A stretch of 62,031 nucleotides of DNA from an uncultured Oscillospiraceae bacterium (lineage in GTDB: Bacteria; Bacillota; Clostridia; Oscillospirales; Acutalibacteraceae): positions 1 to 62,031 of the forward strand of contig UQLR01000015.1 in NCBI GenBank assembly GCA_900541975.1, written 5' to 3'. Shown in pieces: positions 51,225-59,854 of this stretch (position 1 is its first letter; each line of letters starts with the position of its first letter). The notes beneath the pieces are model-generated. The model ran no database searches. It saw only the letters and a list, made by a program, of their open reading frames with translations, and was not told where the DNA came from. The position numbers were made by a program, and so were the translations under genes.

Positions 51225-53405
51225 TCACTCGCCCTTTAAACCTGTATTTTTGGCAGCCGCCCTTCTTCTTTTAATTATGACAAATATCACACCGGCAATA
51301 ATCAGGACAACCACAACAATGGCCGCAATCCACCCGGGGTTATCTCCGGAAAACATAGACGCCGCGAAAGTTTCCGCATCATTATTGTGGATGGAAACGC
51401 GAATAAACGGAGTGGACTTTAAATCGCTGTTTTTAATCTGCTTCGCACTGGCAGACGGTGCATCAAAATAATAATAACCGTCTTCCTCATCCTCTGAAAT
51501 CACATATTTAACATATACCGTACCTGCTTCTTTGGCTTTCAGCCTCTGGTTATTTCCGCCGTCGACGACCAGTTCCGCCACATCCGAGCTCTCTATTTCA
51601 TTTCCTTTTGCGTCAGTCAGAATCCAATGCCCTTTCGTGGCATCAAAATCCGGATATTGTGTCGCGCCATCCTCAAAAAAGCCCTGCAGCGTATACCCGG
51701 AAAAGGCCAAATCCTTTCCCACTGTTATATTTTCTGTAGTAACGGCTCTTTTCAACAGCGAATCTTTATAAACCTTTATACTTTTTAATGGGTTGGTGAC
51801 CACGGGGTCAGAGCTATGGTATTCTGTGACAATCTCTTTTCCTGTCATCGTTGCGCCAACGGTGCTCATCGTATGGCATTTATTATTCAAATTGTCGATG
51901 AGTGATTCTATTCCATACGATTGTTTCTTAATCTCAGCCCAGTTCAGCACCCTGGAACGTGTTTCTGTACTGCTCTCACCAGCTTTTTTCTTTGTTTGAA
52001 GAGTATATGCTTTCTTTTCAATGTTATTGTTGCCGTCTTTTTTATATGTGTCATACCGATTTTTCAACGCAGCAATAGAATCATCTGTCGTTCCGTTTGG
52101 CTCATTGTTCTGATTAACCGCACCAAAAACAGTAGAAAACGTCGCTTGCTCGTAACCTTTCACATCCAACATCGCAGCGTTGTCATCGTAAAATCCCCCG
52201 CGGATCGCCACAACAGCAGTTTTATATTTTACAGCGACCGCCTGCTTATAATCAATGGAAATATTTTTTTCAGATACATTTTTGCTGACAGAAACAGTAG
52301 AATATGCCGGCACAGGATAGCTGATAGAGGAAGTGGACGTTTCCTCTTTTCCATTCTCTTCTGCCGAGCCATAGGCTTTTTCGTACATTTCTTCAAAGCT
52401 GAAACCTAAAGATAATTCACCCTGCACCTTACTTGAATCATTCCCAAAATGGATCATTGCACCAATTTCCTGCCCATAGGTTGCTCCGCTGGTCTCTTCA
52501 AAACTATTGCTAAGCGCTTGGGAATACGTTACTTCATTGCCAACCTCCATTGTCATCTCCTGGCCGGAGTCATTGCTCAAAGTGGTAACGGCGATTCCCT
52601 GACTTGTGTTCGTCGCCAGTCTAAAGCCGTCGCAGCTTGCTACTTCTTCGCTGGTACTTTGCAGCATTTCCTGCATGGGTGTTGAAAAATAAACGGCGTC
52701 TTCATCCTTGATCGGGCAAAATTCCAAATCATAAAAAACCAGGCCAAAAACATTATAATGATATTTATGTGTGCCGCCGTATTTTTCCAGGTTGCCCACA
52801 AAATCATACAGAACCAGCCTGTTGCTGTCATCGTCCAATATTGGAACATTACTGTATTTTTGAATATTTGACGCATTAATCTTTCCGTTTCTTAAATAAA
52901 CAGGTATGTTATACATGGCGTCTTTTGCATCCGAAAGGGAATAACCCACCTGAAGCCCGGTCCGATAGCTGCTGTCTTTTTTTCGTGAACCTTTGATTAT
53001 TCCTTCGTCGGTTTTGCACAGCTCGCTGACCATATCAAAATACGTTGGCTTGCTGTTTCCCCAGCATTTACTGAAGGAGTCGCTGCCGTAAGGAGAGTAA
53101 TTATTGTTGTCGCTTCCAATGATGTCATACGCCACCTTTGACCAGTTTTGCAGCGTATTGCCATATTGAATGGAAGCCTTCATCACGTCTTTCTCTGCCG
53201 TGGGGCGATTTTGCGCGTTCCCATTGCAGATGTCAAAATAGACTATCCCCGTCTCTTCATCCGTGTAGGATTTTGCATAACTATAGGGTATCTCCTTGGC
53301 CGCTGCAGTTGTTACGGAAAGTAACATGATCTGCGCACATACGGCAAATACCATGCCAATTGCCAGCAGCCGTCTTCTTATCCCACCAAATTTTTTTTGC
53401 CCCAT
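51225..53405 (-). CDS. membrane-anchored aerolysin/ETX-MTX2-like protein
   Basis: 726 residues. There is a signal peptide (about 1-36). A unique N-terminal domain (about 37-250, with FDICNGNAQNRPT and YFDMVSELCKTDEGI) precedes a long beta-strand region (about 280-420) of alternating Ser/Thr, reading TYSQALSNSFEETSGATYGQ, SFSFEE-type strands and then YPVPAYSTVSVSKNVSEKN and ISIDYKQAVAVKYKTAVV, the pattern of aerolysin-type pore-forming proteins. A bacterial Ig-like domain lies at about 540-650, and a C-terminal helix (WIAAIVVVVLIIAGVIFVIIK) with a basic tail anchors it. Secreted aerolysins normally have no anchor. AAGGAGG precedes the start. Confidence 0.6.
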   Translation of the reverse strand: MGQKKFGGIRRRLLAIGMVFAVCAQIMLLSVTTAAAKEIPYSYAKSYTDEETGIVYFDICNGNAQNRPTAEKDVMKASIQYGNTLQNWSKVAYDIIGSDNNNYSPYGSDSFSKCWGNSKPTYFDMVSELCKTDEGIIKGSRKKDSSYRTGLQVGYSLSDAKDAMYNIPVYLRNGKINASNIQKYSNVPILDDDSNRLVLYDFVGNLEKYGGTHKYHYNVFGLVFYDLEFCPIKDEDAVYFSTPMQEMLQSTSEEVASCDGFRLATNTSQGIAVTTLSNDSGQEMTMEVGNEVTYSQALSNSFEETSGATYGQEIGAMIHFGNDSSKVQGELSLGFSFEEMYEKAYGSAEENGKEETSTSSISYPVPAYSTVSVSKNVSEKNISIDYKQAVAVKYKTAVVAIRGGFYDDNAAMLDVKGYEQATFSTVFGAVNQNNEPNGTTDDSIAALKNRYDTYKKDGNNNIEKKAYTLQTKKKAGESSTETRSRVLNWAEIKKQSYGIESLIDNLNNKCHTMSTVGATMTGKEIVTEYHSSDPVVTNPLKSIKVYKDSLLKRAVTTENITVGKDLAFSGYTLQGFFEDGATQYPDFDATKGHWILTDAKGNEIESSDVAELVVDGGNNQRLKAKEAGTVYVKYVISEDEEDGYYYFDAPSASAKQIKNSDLKSTPFIRVSIHNNDAETFAASMFSGDNPGWIAAIVVVVLIIAGVIFVIIKRRRAAAKNTGLKGE

Positions 53406-53694
53406 TTTGTAATCCTCCTTATGTATGTTTTATTTTTTACCGTTCTTTTTTCCTTATATTTTGGACTTTTTACGAATTTCCCACCCCCTTTTTCACACAA
53501 TCCGGGTGGTCATACCACCTCTGGCAGTATAACCGATTTTTTACAGCTATCCGGAGCGCTGATAAAATTTTGCTTTTCCATACCCTTTTGGGAACATCTT
53601 AGCATCCTCCTGCTTTGGCATTTCATAATAATTCTTCCTGTACAAATTTCTTTGTAATAAAGGCAGGTACGGCAACAGAAGCGTCAAACGCCTC
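53406..53694. other. intergenic region upstream of the aerolysin-like gene
   Basis: It contains a short inverted repeat GGTGG/CCACC around 53515 and, on the minus strand, a perfect AGGAGG followed by a 16-codon frame MFPKGYGKAKFYQRSG (53547-53597), possibly a leader peptide. No full gene. Confidence 0.4.
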
Positions 53695-53991
53695 TTACTC
53701 AATGGTGAGAATATCAATAAAACCGGTAATTTCGAATACCTCCATAATGGTTTCGTTTACATGGCGAATCACCATTTTCCCCTGCCTGTTCATCACCTTC
53801 TGGGCAGACAAAATAACCCGAAGGCCGGCAGAAGAGAGGTACTCCAGCGCTTGAAAATCCAAATTCAGCTCCTGCACACTGTTGACAGACTGTTTAAGCT
53901 CCGCTTCCAGCTGGGGCGCTGTGGTGGTGTCAAGGCGTCCGCTCAGAAAAATGTGCAGGGTAGAGCCTTCCACTGTTTTTTCAATGTTCAT
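53695..53991 (-). CDS. STAS-domain anti-anti-sigma factor
   Basis: 98 residues of SpoIIAA/RsbV type: LHIFLSGRLDTTTAPQLEAELKQ, then LNLDFQALEYLSSAGLRVILSAQKVM with the phosphorylatable Ser of the SSAGLR motif, and FEITGFIDIL. The phosphorylated form is inactive; dephosphorylation by the SpoIIE-type phosphatase would let it capture an RsbW-like domain. Candidate partners are the kinase at 46766 and the C-terminal domain of the transporter fusion just upstream. GGAGG precedes the start. Confidence 0.93.
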   Translation of the reverse strand: MNIEKTVEGSTLHIFLSGRLDTTTAPQLEAELKQSVNSVQELNLDFQALEYLSSAGLRVILSAQKVMNRQGKMVIRHVNETIMEVFEITGFIDILTIE

Positions 53992-54023
53992 ACTAAGACC
54001 TCCAAAAATTCTTTTCTTTATGG

Positions 54024-54476
54024 TTAAGCGCGTCCTGCCTTCCTTCCGTTTTGTTTTTCTTCGCCGACAAAGAACGCATATTCCATTTCTTCCTTCTGAC
54101 AGAGAACAGACGCCAGATTCAAGTGCCCGATAACCTGGTCGGATATTTCTCGGACCTTTTCTTCGTCCACAAAAATAAGCATATAGACCAGTGTATCGTT
54201 CCCTCTGCTTACACCGTCTTCTGTGTATGCGCCATACGCACGGTGCTCGGTATACCCGTAACCGTAGCTTTCAATAACGCTCCGGATATAGGCCGATGCA
54301 TCTTCCATGGCGATTTCCTGTTTACCGGTATCCGCATCATTTAAACCAAAATACACGTTATAGACCGTTTCGGTCATTTTTTCTGCTTTTTGAACACAGC
54401 CGGATAATAAGATTGTAGTAGATAACGCCACCGCCAGCAGCAGTACACCGGTTTTTTTCATACCTGTTCGGGTCAT
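54024..54476 (-). CDS. small lipoprotein between transporter fusion and STAS gene
   Basis: 150 residues with a lipobox (TTILLSGC) and a compact domain beginning TETVYNVYFGLNDADTGKQEI and including YIRSVIESYGYGYTEHRAYGAY and YMLIFVDEEKVREISDQVIGHLN. The repeated YNVYFGLND...MLIFVD strands suggest a ferredoxin-like fold. It probably senses or binds something outside the membrane for the neighbouring fusion protein. Not recognised further. Confidence 0.65.
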   Translation of the reverse strand: MTRTGMKKTGVLLLAVALSTTILLSGCVQKAEKMTETVYNVYFGLNDADTGKQEIAMEDASAYIRSVIESYGYGYTEHRAYGAYTEDGVSRGNDTLVYMLIFVDEEKVREISDQVIGHLNLASVLCQKEEMEYAFFVGEEKQNGRKAGRA

Positions 54477-54496
54477 TTTGTTTACCTCTTTCTTTT

Positions 54497-57400
54497 TTAA
54501 AAAATGATTGTTATGGTATTAACGCCGCCATCATAACCATAGAAACTTTCTTTGGTCCTGGCAACAGCCAGTTTGATACTTAGTTCGTCCCCCTGTGTGA
54601 GAGGATCAAAGGGAACGCCCCGCCAGCGAATAACGGCTTCACACGCACTGCCGTCTTCATGGCAGGCGGCATCGAAGAACAGCGTCCAGCCGCCGCCGTC
54701 CGGAAGGTTCGGCAAAATAGCAGCAACACATAATTCCTCAAATATCTGCTGGTATTTCAAGGACTGCTGCGCTCCCAGCAGCTGCTTACGAGCAAAATTG
54801 TTTATTTCGGTCGCGGCGCCAATAAAATCAAACGTGCTTGCGTGTATTTCATAATGGAACGTTTTCAAACGCTTGACAAAAGCGCGGCACCGGTCGGTTT
54901 CTGGTTTTTCAAATACCTGCTGCGGTGTACCTTCCTCATAAATAATGCCTTCATCCATATAGAAAACCCTAGAGGAAACATCCCTTGCAAATTTCATTTC
55001 GTGTGTAACAATCAGCATGGTCAAACCTTGTTTGGCTAAATTGCGAATAACTGAAAGTACTTCGCCTACCATTGTGGGATCCAATGCGCTGGTAGGTTCG
55101 TCGAACAGCACAATTTCCGGTTGCATACCCAAGGTCCGGGCAATGGCGACGCGTTGTTTTTGCCCACCGGACAGTTCATCCGGGTAGTTCAGCGCCTTCT
55201 CTGCCAACCCCACGCTCCCAAGCAGCTGCATGCCCTGTGTATATGCCTGTTGCCGCGTACAGCCCAGAAGCTCCGTCGGCCCGAGCATAATGTTTTCAAT
55301 CACGGTTAGATGCGCAAAAAGATTAAAATTTTGAAATACCATTCCCATACGACGGCGCACAGCATTTAATTGCGCCGCTTTGGCGCTGGTGACCTCTGTT
55401 CCAAGCACACAAATTTGCCCGTTTGTCGGTGTTTCCAGCCGATTAAGGCAGCGCAGCAGGGTGCTTTTTCCCGTACCGGAGGGACCAATAATAGAGATAA
55501 CCTCTCCTTTATAGATTTCCGCGTTGACGTCGTTGAGGGGCGTTACATTGGAATAGACTTTTTTCAGGTGCGATATACTAATAACCGGTTCTTTTTCCTG
55601 TATGGCGGTTCTTTCCGTTTGTGGGTCTGCCTTTGCTTCCAGACCCGTAACCATTTCCTTTATCTTTTTTTTGTGGCGTTTGGGATCCATTTTCTTTTCC
55701 ACTATTCCCAGCAGCAGAGTCAGCCCCCATGCCAGCAAAAAGTAGATGATTGCCGTCACAATCAGTGGGAAAAAGGCCTCAAAAGTACGGCTGCGGATGA
55801 TGTCGGTCACTTTGGTCAGATCTTGCACTGCAATATATCCAACCACAGAGGTCATTTTCACCATAGAGATAAACTCACCCTTGTAAACAGGCAGGATATA
55901 TCGTGCTGCCTGGGGCGCAATAATTTTGGTAAAGGTTTTCACCCTGCCAAAACCGATTGCGGCGGCCGCCTCCCATTGTCCTGCATCCACAGCGTTAATT
56001 CCGGTGCGGATCATTTCAGACACATACACTGCAAAATTAATGGAAAAGGCAATAATGGCCACAAAAATACCGTCTATTGTAGTGCTGGCAAATATTACAT
56101 AGAATAGGACCATCAGCAGCACCAGCACCGGAATCCCTTGGATCAGACGGATAAAAGCCGCTGTGATTCCAGCAGCTGTCCGGCTGCGGCTGCGGCGTAT
56201 AAGACATAGCCCAAAACCCAGCGCCGTACCAAACAACGCCGAAAAAATGGAGATCACAAAGGTAACGCCCAACCCGGAAAGAATCATTTCCCACCGGTTT
56301 TCCTGAATAAAATTTTTATAAAAGCTGCCGGAGATTTCGTTCCAAAAGTTCGTATTCTCCGCTTCTACCGTCACGCCCATATCTTCGCTTCGAACTAGCA
56401 TCACCGTGCCGCCGGTGTAATGGGCGGCAGCAAAATCAATACTTTCCTGCCGTTCCTCTGTAATACTGATAGAGCCGGAGGCAATATCCACTCTACCGCT
56501 GGTCAGCATAGGGACCAGAGCGTTAAAAGCTCCCTGCGTAATTTCCAGCTCCATTCCCAGCTCTTTGGCAATCAGGTAAACCAGCTCCACCTCATAGCCC
56601 AGAGACTGGCCGTTTCCGCCTACATAGCTCATAGGTTCCAGTGTAGAATCATGGAAATAACGCAGAGTACCGTTGGGCGTATCATACTCCCCTATATGAA
56701 TTACCTTTTGACTTTCATCTGCACTGAACCATTTTTTCTGTAAAGCTTCCAGCGTTCCATCTGCCTCATATTGCTTTATAATGGAGCTGACCCGGTCTGT
56801 TAACGGGCTGTTTTTTTCCAGAGCAAGGCCATAGCTGTCTGGCGCCACTGTTTCCGGAAAAATTGCAAGATCGGGCTGCCGGGCGACAGCCAGCTGGGCA
56901 ATGGGCTTATCTGTCACAATCGCATCCAGGGCCCCCGTCTGCAGGGCCAGTAGTTGGGAAGAAAAGTCGTCATAATAGTTGTAATGAACGCCGCTGACTA
57001 TATTCCCCAAAATCTGGTCATGAATTGTGCCTGTAACCGCCCCAACTTCAGTTCCGGCAAAATCCTGCAGCGTTTGAAAACGAGCCTGGCTCTGGCCGCT
57101 CCCTGCCACAACGGCCACAATGCCGCCGGTATAATCCGGATCGGAAAAATACATACTTTCCGCCCGTTCCTCCGTCATTGTAAAGCCGGCGGCGCCCAGG
57201 TCGTATTTCCCGGTTTCAATGCCGGAAATAAAGGACGTCACTTCCGTATTATGTATATTAAGTCCATAACCGTATTCCTGGCAGAAACGAATGATAATAT
57301 CCACATCATAGCCTACCGTCCGGTTATTTTTTACGTAGGCAAACGGGGCGCTGCCAATTTTTGCGGCAAAGTCTACGGTACCGTTTTGGGCAGGCAATTC

Positions 57401-57901
57401 TGTCCAATCCGCAACGGTTTTCAGATTTTCATCTGCGCCAAACCAGATTGTTTCAATTTCATCCAGCGTACCATCCGCTTTACATTTTGCCAAAAATTCG
57501 TTTATTTGATCCCGCAGCCGGGCGCCATCTTCATCTTTTGGAAACGCAAAGGCGTAACCGTCTTCGGTCAGATAGTCCGCAAGATAGGTAATTCCCTCAT
57601 TTTCCTGGCAAAGTACCCGCGCCATGGGTTCATCCATTAAAAATGCGGAAATTTTTCCCTGCTGGACTGCCATGGCCATATCTGCGTAGGTGCTGTAATA
57701 TTCTTTTTTCGCATCATGAATAAATTGATCTGTATATTGGTCAAAAATGGAGCCGGTCATTACCCCAATGCTTTTTCCATCCAGTTGACGGATATTGGTG
57801 ATCTGTTTCTGTTGTTCTCCGGCACAGCTGCCAAGTAGCAGGCTCAACAGGCTTGCAATGCAGATGAGAGCTGCCGATATTCTTAATTTGGTGTAATTCA
57901 C
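54497..57901 (-). CDS. amino-acid ABC transporter fusion: binding domains, permease, ATPase and RsbW-like domain in one chain
   Basis: 1134 residues. Order: signal/lipobox-like start (SLLSLLLGSCAG); a half binding domain (about 35-165, DGKSIGVMTGSIFDQYT); a complete family 3 binding domain (about 170-390, YVKNNRTVGYDVDIIIRF); another half (about 400-505, GGNGQSLGYEVELVYLIAKELGM); a HisM-type permease (about 530-760, EAAAAIGFGRVKTFTKIIAPQAARYILP); a GlnQ-type ATPase with GPSGTGKSTLLRCLNRL, LSGGQKQRVAIARTL and VLFDEPTSALDP. The last 100 residues are extra: YQQIFEELCVAAIL, then AVIRWRGVPFDPLTQGDELSIKLAVARTKESFYGYDGGVNTITIIF, matching the RsbW kinase fold. It likely couples amino-acid uptake to sigma-factor control. 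The GTG at 57901 overlaps the upstream stop (GTGA). Confidence 0.85.
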   Translation of the reverse strand: MNYTKLRISAALICIASLLSLLLGSCAGEQQKQITNIRQLDGKSIGVMTGSIFDQYTDQFIHDAKKEYYSTYADMAMAVQQGKISAFLMDEPMARVLCQENEGITYLADYLTEDGYAFAFPKDEDGARLRDQINEFLAKCKADGTLDEIETIWFGADENLKTVADWTELPAQNGTVDFAAKIGSAPFAYVKNNRTVGYDVDIIIRFCQEYGYGLNIHNTEVTSFISGIETGKYDLGAAGFTMTEERAESMYFSDPDYTGGIVAVVAGSGQSQARFQTLQDFAGTEVGAVTGTIHDQILGNIVSGVHYNYYDDFSSQLLALQTGALDAIVTDKPIAQLAVARQPDLAIFPETVAPDSYGLALEKNSPLTDRVSSIIKQYEADGTLEALQKKWFSADESQKVIHIGEYDTPNGTLRYFHDSTLEPMSYVGGNGQSLGYEVELVYLIAKELGMELEITQGAFNALVPMLTSGRVDIASGSISITEERQESIDFAAAHYTGGTVMLVRSEDMGVTVEAENTNFWNEISGSFYKNFIQENRWEMILSGLGVTFVISIFSALFGTALGFGLCLIRRSRSRTAAGITAAFIRLIQGIPVLVLLMVLFYVIFASTTIDGIFVAIIAFSINFAVYVSEMIRTGINAVDAGQWEAAAAIGFGRVKTFTKIIAPQAARYILPVYKGEFISMVKMTSVVGYIAVQDLTKVTDIIRSRTFEAFFPLIVTAIIYFLLAWGLTLLLGIVEKKMDPKRHKKKIKEMVTGLEAKADPQTERTAIQEKEPVISISHLKKVYSNVTPLNDVNAEIYKGEVISIIGPSGTGKSTLLRCLNRLETPTNGQICVLGTEVTSAKAAQLNAVRRRMGMVFQNFNLFAHLTVIENIMLGPTELLGCTRQQAYTQGMQLLGSVGLAEKALNYPDELSGGQKQRVAIARTLGMQPEIVLFDEPTSALDPTMVGEVLSVIRNLAKQGLTMLIVTHEMKFARDVSSRVFYMDEGIIYEEGTPQQVFEKPETDRCRAFVKRLKTFHYEIHASTFDFIGAATEINNFARKQLLGAQQSLKYQQIFEELCVAAILPNLPDGGGWTLFFDAACHEDGSACEAVIRWRGVPFDPLTQGDELSIKLAVARTKESFYGYDGGVNTITIIF

Positions 57902-58122
57902 GCTGGCCACTCCTTCTTCAAGATTTTTAATCCAGAATTCCCGATTGGCTGACGGTTGGAGCCAGCTCCGACTACAGACAGGAAATACAGCGGAAAGGCA
58001 TAAAGAATTGCGGAATCACACTTCCTGCAATGGCAAACACAACGGCTTTTCACAAAAGCACGGAGAACGCGTTTGTCGTTATCGCCGTACCCGTCCCGCA
58101 GTGGCATTTGTCTTTTCTTCAT
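57898..58122 (-). CDS. small hypothetical protein coupled to the transporter fusion
   Basis: 74 residues, basic, with a CVCHCRKC cluster and a central hydrophobic stretch (AILYAFPLYFLSVVG). It has no recognised family. Evidence for reality: AAAGGAGAA precedes the ATG by about 9 bases, and its stop overlaps the GTG start of the fusion gene by 4 bases. It may be needed mainly for coupled translation. Confidence 0.45.
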   Translation of the reverse strand: MKKRQMPLRDGYGDNDKRVLRAFVKSRCVCHCRKCDSAILYAFPLYFLSVVGAGSNRQPIGNSGLKILKKEWPA

Positions 58123-58128
58123 CTGTGT

Positions 58129-58407
58129 TTATTCTCCTTTCTGGTTTTTTCGCAGCAGTATGCGGTCAGTCTCCCGCCTGAGCGCCAGCAGCATTTTTAA
58201 TTCTTCTCCGGTCAGCTCCAGTCCGGCTCTCTGAAACAGTTCCAACACCCTTTGAATGTATTCCTCCTCCGTCAGGCGGGGAAACTGCTCAGCCAGTTCC
58301 GCTATCCCGTCCCGGAGTTTCTGATTGGTATCCAACGCCCAATTAAAGCGGGCGGCGTCTTCAAAATGCAGGCTTTGGTTTTTCTTTTTTCTGTGAAACC
58401 ACTTCAT
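58129..58407 (-). CDS. small hypothetical protein heading the transporter operon
   Basis: 92 residues, charged and helical: NWALDTNQKLRDGIAELAEQFPRLTEEEYIQRVLELFQRAGLELTGEELKMLLALRR. The N-terminus is basic (MKWFHRKKKN). The pattern suggests a small helical adaptor. It is the first gene of the operon below the direct repeats at 58490-58522. Not recognised. Confidence 0.55.
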   Translation of the reverse strand: MKWFHRKKKNQSLHFEDAARFNWALDTNQKLRDGIAELAEQFPRLTEEEYIQRVLELFQRAGLELTGEELKMLLALRRETDRILLRKNQKGE

Positions 58408-58999
58408 AACCCATCGCCTTCCCTGATTTATTCTGTCCTATGCCTTTTGTTACCACTATAAATAAAAAAAACAGAAAAAGTGCATCTCTTGCGTGAAATG
58501 TCGCTTTTTCTGCGTGAAATGTATTTTTATTCTATTCTTTGGTTTGCACCTCTGAAAAACATACGGCAAAGCCATACGCAATTTCATTGTTGCAGCCATT
58601 TTATTTGGACATGCATCTTTTCAAAACTGTGTTTCTGTACAATATTTTTTACAGCTATATTTCGATAAAAAACTAATTATACATCTTTAAAGTGATAGAA
58701 TGAGAACAGTTTTTCACAGCAAATTTACTGATATATTTGGAACACTTTTCATCCCATGGATTATGAGAGCTGAAACCTTTAGAAATATAAAAAATCAGAT
58801 TGTCTGATGATTCTAATTTGGCCGTGCTTTGTCAAAAACACGAAAAAGAGTTTTTGCTATGCAGTCTGGGTTCTCAAGCAGATGTTTCCAAATATAGCGG
58901 CGTCAATTATAGTATTAAAACAATTTACCGATTATACTATTTAAAAACCATAACAATTAACTTTATGGAAGCAGAGCGGCCGGGCAGGCTTTAAATATT
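58408..58999. other. intergenic control region between transporter operon and vanZ
   Basis: On the minus strand a TATAGT -10 lies near 58455, upstream of the operon. Two direct repeats are at 58490-58522. The right part (58680-58990) is AT-rich; a frame at 58800-58994 (MSDDSNLAVLCQ) has no good RBS and is not called. No other gene seen. Confidence 0.5.
58490..58522. promoter_or_regulatory. 12-bp direct repeats upstream of the transporter operon
   Basis: TGCGTGAAATGT occurs at 58490-58501 and 58511-58522, exactly 21 bp apart (two helical turns), about 35 bp upstream of the predicted -10. This spacing resembles tandem activator sites such as those of LytTR-type regulators. Confidence 0.6.
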
Positions 59000-59650
59000 G
59001 TGAAAACCGGGGAGAAACGTATTGTGCTGCATTTTAATCAAGGTACCATTTACAGCATATTGTGCGCTGTATTACCGTGTGTGATCTATTTTATGGTAAA
59101 AAGAAAAAACAAAAATAAACTTTCTTGGTTATTCGTATGGATTTTTGTTTTATATATCTGGCAAATATATGACCTGACCGGTGTAGGTGGACTTAGCGAC
59201 ATCCTATATGCACCACAAGGCGGAATAAACGAATCTATTATCCAAGCAAAAATAAATCTTATTCCTTTTGACACAATTGAAAGAAGTTTTTATTTAAATA
59301 TTTTAATGCTTGTTCCTTTTGGTTTTCTCGCCCCTTTTATTTGGAAAAACTTTCGCAAAATTTATAAAACGGTCTTATTGGGCGCAGGTTTTTCATTGTT
59401 AATAGAATTATCACAATTGATTACTACCCGGACTTCCGATATAAACGACGTAATCGCAAATACCATGGGCGCTTTCATTGGTTATAGTATTTGGAAAGTA
59501 TTTTCTTTATGCTGCGGAAGGCGTTTAAAAAAGCCGATCGACAGTAAATGGGATTTAATCTGGTATATACTTCTAAGCTTTTCAGGTATGTTCTTTTTAT
59601 ATTATCCATTTTGGTTTTCAAGAGCTATCGCCCCGCTTATCTGGGGATAA
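59000..59650 (+). CDS. VanZ-family membrane protein
   Basis: 216 residues with five membrane helices. The VanZ signature is NILMLVPFGFLAPFIW and LLIELSQLITTRTSDINDVIANTMGAFIGY. VanZ proteins give low teicoplanin resistance in the Tn1546 context; most chromosomal homologues are of unknown function in envelope physiology. GTG start at 59000. It stands alone on the + strand, followed by a hairpin. Confidence 0.88.
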   Translation: MKTGEKRIVLHFNQGTIYSILCAVLPCVIYFMVKRKNKNKLSWLFVWIFVLYIWQIYDLTGVGGLSDILYAPQGGINESIIQAKINLIPFDTIERSFYLNILMLVPFGFLAPFIWKNFRKIYKTVLLGAGFSLLIELSQLITTRTSDINDVIANTMGAFIGYSIWKVFSLCCGRRLKKPIDSKWDLIWYILLSFSGMFFLYYPFWFSRAIAPLIWG

Positions 59651-59678
59651 CACCAAAATGTATTTCAAAATAGAAAAA

Positions 59679-59710
59679 GTCGTCGCGAACTATGTATCGT
59701 TCGCGACGAC
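59679..59710. terminator. hairpin after vanZ
   Basis: GTCGTCGCGAAC/GTTCGCGACGAC, perfect 12-bp arms, 8-base loop. There is no T-run on the + strand, but A5 before it could serve leftward transcripts. Confidence 0.55.
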
Positions 59711-59854
59711 GTGGGTTTGGGTTACTAAAAAGATGTCCGGCATGAGCGCGGGCGAAAAACAAAACGCACCCCACCTAGTGAGGTGCGCGATGTGTGCGCA
59801 GGCTTTGCCTGCTGTCTTTAGGGAACAAAATAGATGCGGCTCACTTAAAGTGGG

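Noticed and set aside
58800..58994. 64-codon frame upstream of vanZ
   Set aside because: No RBS, AT-rich, and no protein-like pattern beyond chance.
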